From assembly GCA_002298075.1 (NCBI GenBank), contig DBLW01000037.1, positions 1 to 5,353 on the forward strand: a stretch of DNA of 5,353 nt, given 5' to 3'. The DNA is from Bacteroidales bacterium UBA714. GTDB lineage: Bacteria > Bacteroidota > Bacteroidia > Bacteroidales > UBA932. The position numbers and the translations under genes were made by a program. The notes under the pieces were generated by a model. That model did not search any database, had not been told where the DNA came from, and saw only the letters and a program-made list of their open reading frames with translations. How positions within the stretch are numbered: position 1 is the first letter of the stretch; every line of letters begins with the position of its first letter. Below, piece after piece: positions 5,002 through 5,353 of the stretch.

Positions 5002-5353
5002 ATGGACTGGATTATGGACAACAATTCCATCAAAGACAACATACGCCGGATAAGGAAGTCCCGGAAGCTGACGCAGGAAGACATGGCGCACAAGCTGGGG
5101 ATTTCCCTCACCGCATACAGGGATCTGGAGCGCGGCAACACGTCTGTGATGAACGGGAACATCATGCGGATTGCGTCTCTGCTTGACACCTCTACGGAGG
5201 AAATCGTTCTGGGATACCGTCCCTCACAAATGGCCGGAGAGGCCCTCGAAGACGTAAGGGAAGAATACAGCACAAGGGTAACGACTCTTGAAAGACGTGT
5301 CGCCGACCTGGAAAAGCTGGTTGAAAGTCTCAAAGAGACAATCGAAAGCAAAA
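5002..5353 (+). CDS. XRE-family helix-turn-helix regulator with coiled-coil tail (3' end outside window)
   Basis: The visible 117 residues hold a Cro/C1-type DNA-binding domain at about 10-71. It opens with IKDNIRRIRKSRKLTQEDMA, and the positioning and recognition helices fall in LTQEDMAHKLGISLTAYRDLERG (written in parts: residues 23-34 and 35-45). The end, DTSTEEIVLGY, closes the five-helix fold. From about residue 80 the chain becomes a charged coiled coil with a clean heptad a/d series at V93, L96, V100, L103, V107, L110 and I114, a likely dimer zipper. The frame is still open at the window edge, so total length is unknown. Start 5002 gives MDWIMD; the in-frame ATG at 5014 fits the predicted transcription start better. 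Neither has a Shine-Dalgarno. It is transcribed divergently from the 72-residue gene across a palindrome-bearing AT-rich gap, so self-regulation and control of the neighbour are plausible but unproven. Confidence 0.9.
   Translation, partial: MDWIMDNNSIKDNIRRIRKSRKLTQEDMAHKLGISLTAYRDLERGNTSVMNGNIMRIASLLDTSTEEIVLGYRPSQMAGEALEDVREEYSTRVTTLERRVADLEKLVESLKETIESK

Noticed and set aside
4914..5351. 145-codon open frame on the minus strand.
   Set aside because: It lies opposite the clear XRE helix-turn-helix gene and has a serine/arginine/leucine-rich composition typical of an antisense shadow.

Overview
This window looks like chromosomal backbone DNA from a member of the Bacteroidota, most likely the order Bacteroidales. 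Four signs support this. Coding DNA is of moderate GC, while the gaps between genes are very AT-rich. Shine-Dalgarno sequences are almost absent. Upstream regions carry recognisable Bacteroidota-type promoters (-33 TTTG, about 20 bases, -7 TAnnTTTG). The gene set includes the EF-G paralogue (EF-G2) known from Bacteroides. I cannot name a genus or species. I see no tRNA, rRNA, CRISPR array, insertion sequence, phage gene or toxin/defence cassette.

Layout from left to right: positions 1-60 have no assignable gene and may hold the tail of something outside the window. A strong bidirectional terminator hairpin lies at 61-105. A small two-helix membrane protein is encoded on the minus strand, ending at 143 and starting at 340 (or at 415 if an upstream start is used). 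Divergent from it is a plus-strand pair, probably an operon: rmuC (501-1751), a DNA recombination-limiting protein, and 18 bases later ybaK (1770-2273), a Cys-tRNA(Pro) editing deacylase. A terminator at 2277-2314 separates this pair from the convergent minus-strand fusA2 gene (2368-4521), which encodes a 717-residue EF-G paralogue.

Upstream of fusA2 on the same strand is a 72-codon gene of unknown function (4590-4808). Its stop codon is the first three bases of the predicted fusA2 -7 element. A 193-base AT-rich divergent promoter region (4809-5001) follows, with two 10-base palindromes and overlapping promoter elements. It leads into an XRE-type helix-turn-helix regulator with a C-terminal coiled coil, which runs off the right edge.

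Most of the window is conserved housekeeping or stress-related content. The most interesting part is the right half. The EF-G paralogue lacks two residues needed for GTP hydrolysis in ordinary EF-G: the switch-I threonine is Tyr63 and the DTPGH histidine is Ala84. It keeps the P-loop and the domain IV tip that drives translocation. This agrees with the published picture of Bacteroides EF-G2 as a translocase that works without GTP hydrolysis. The uncharacterised 72-residue protein and the nearby regulator are possible partners or controllers, but that link is inferred from position only.
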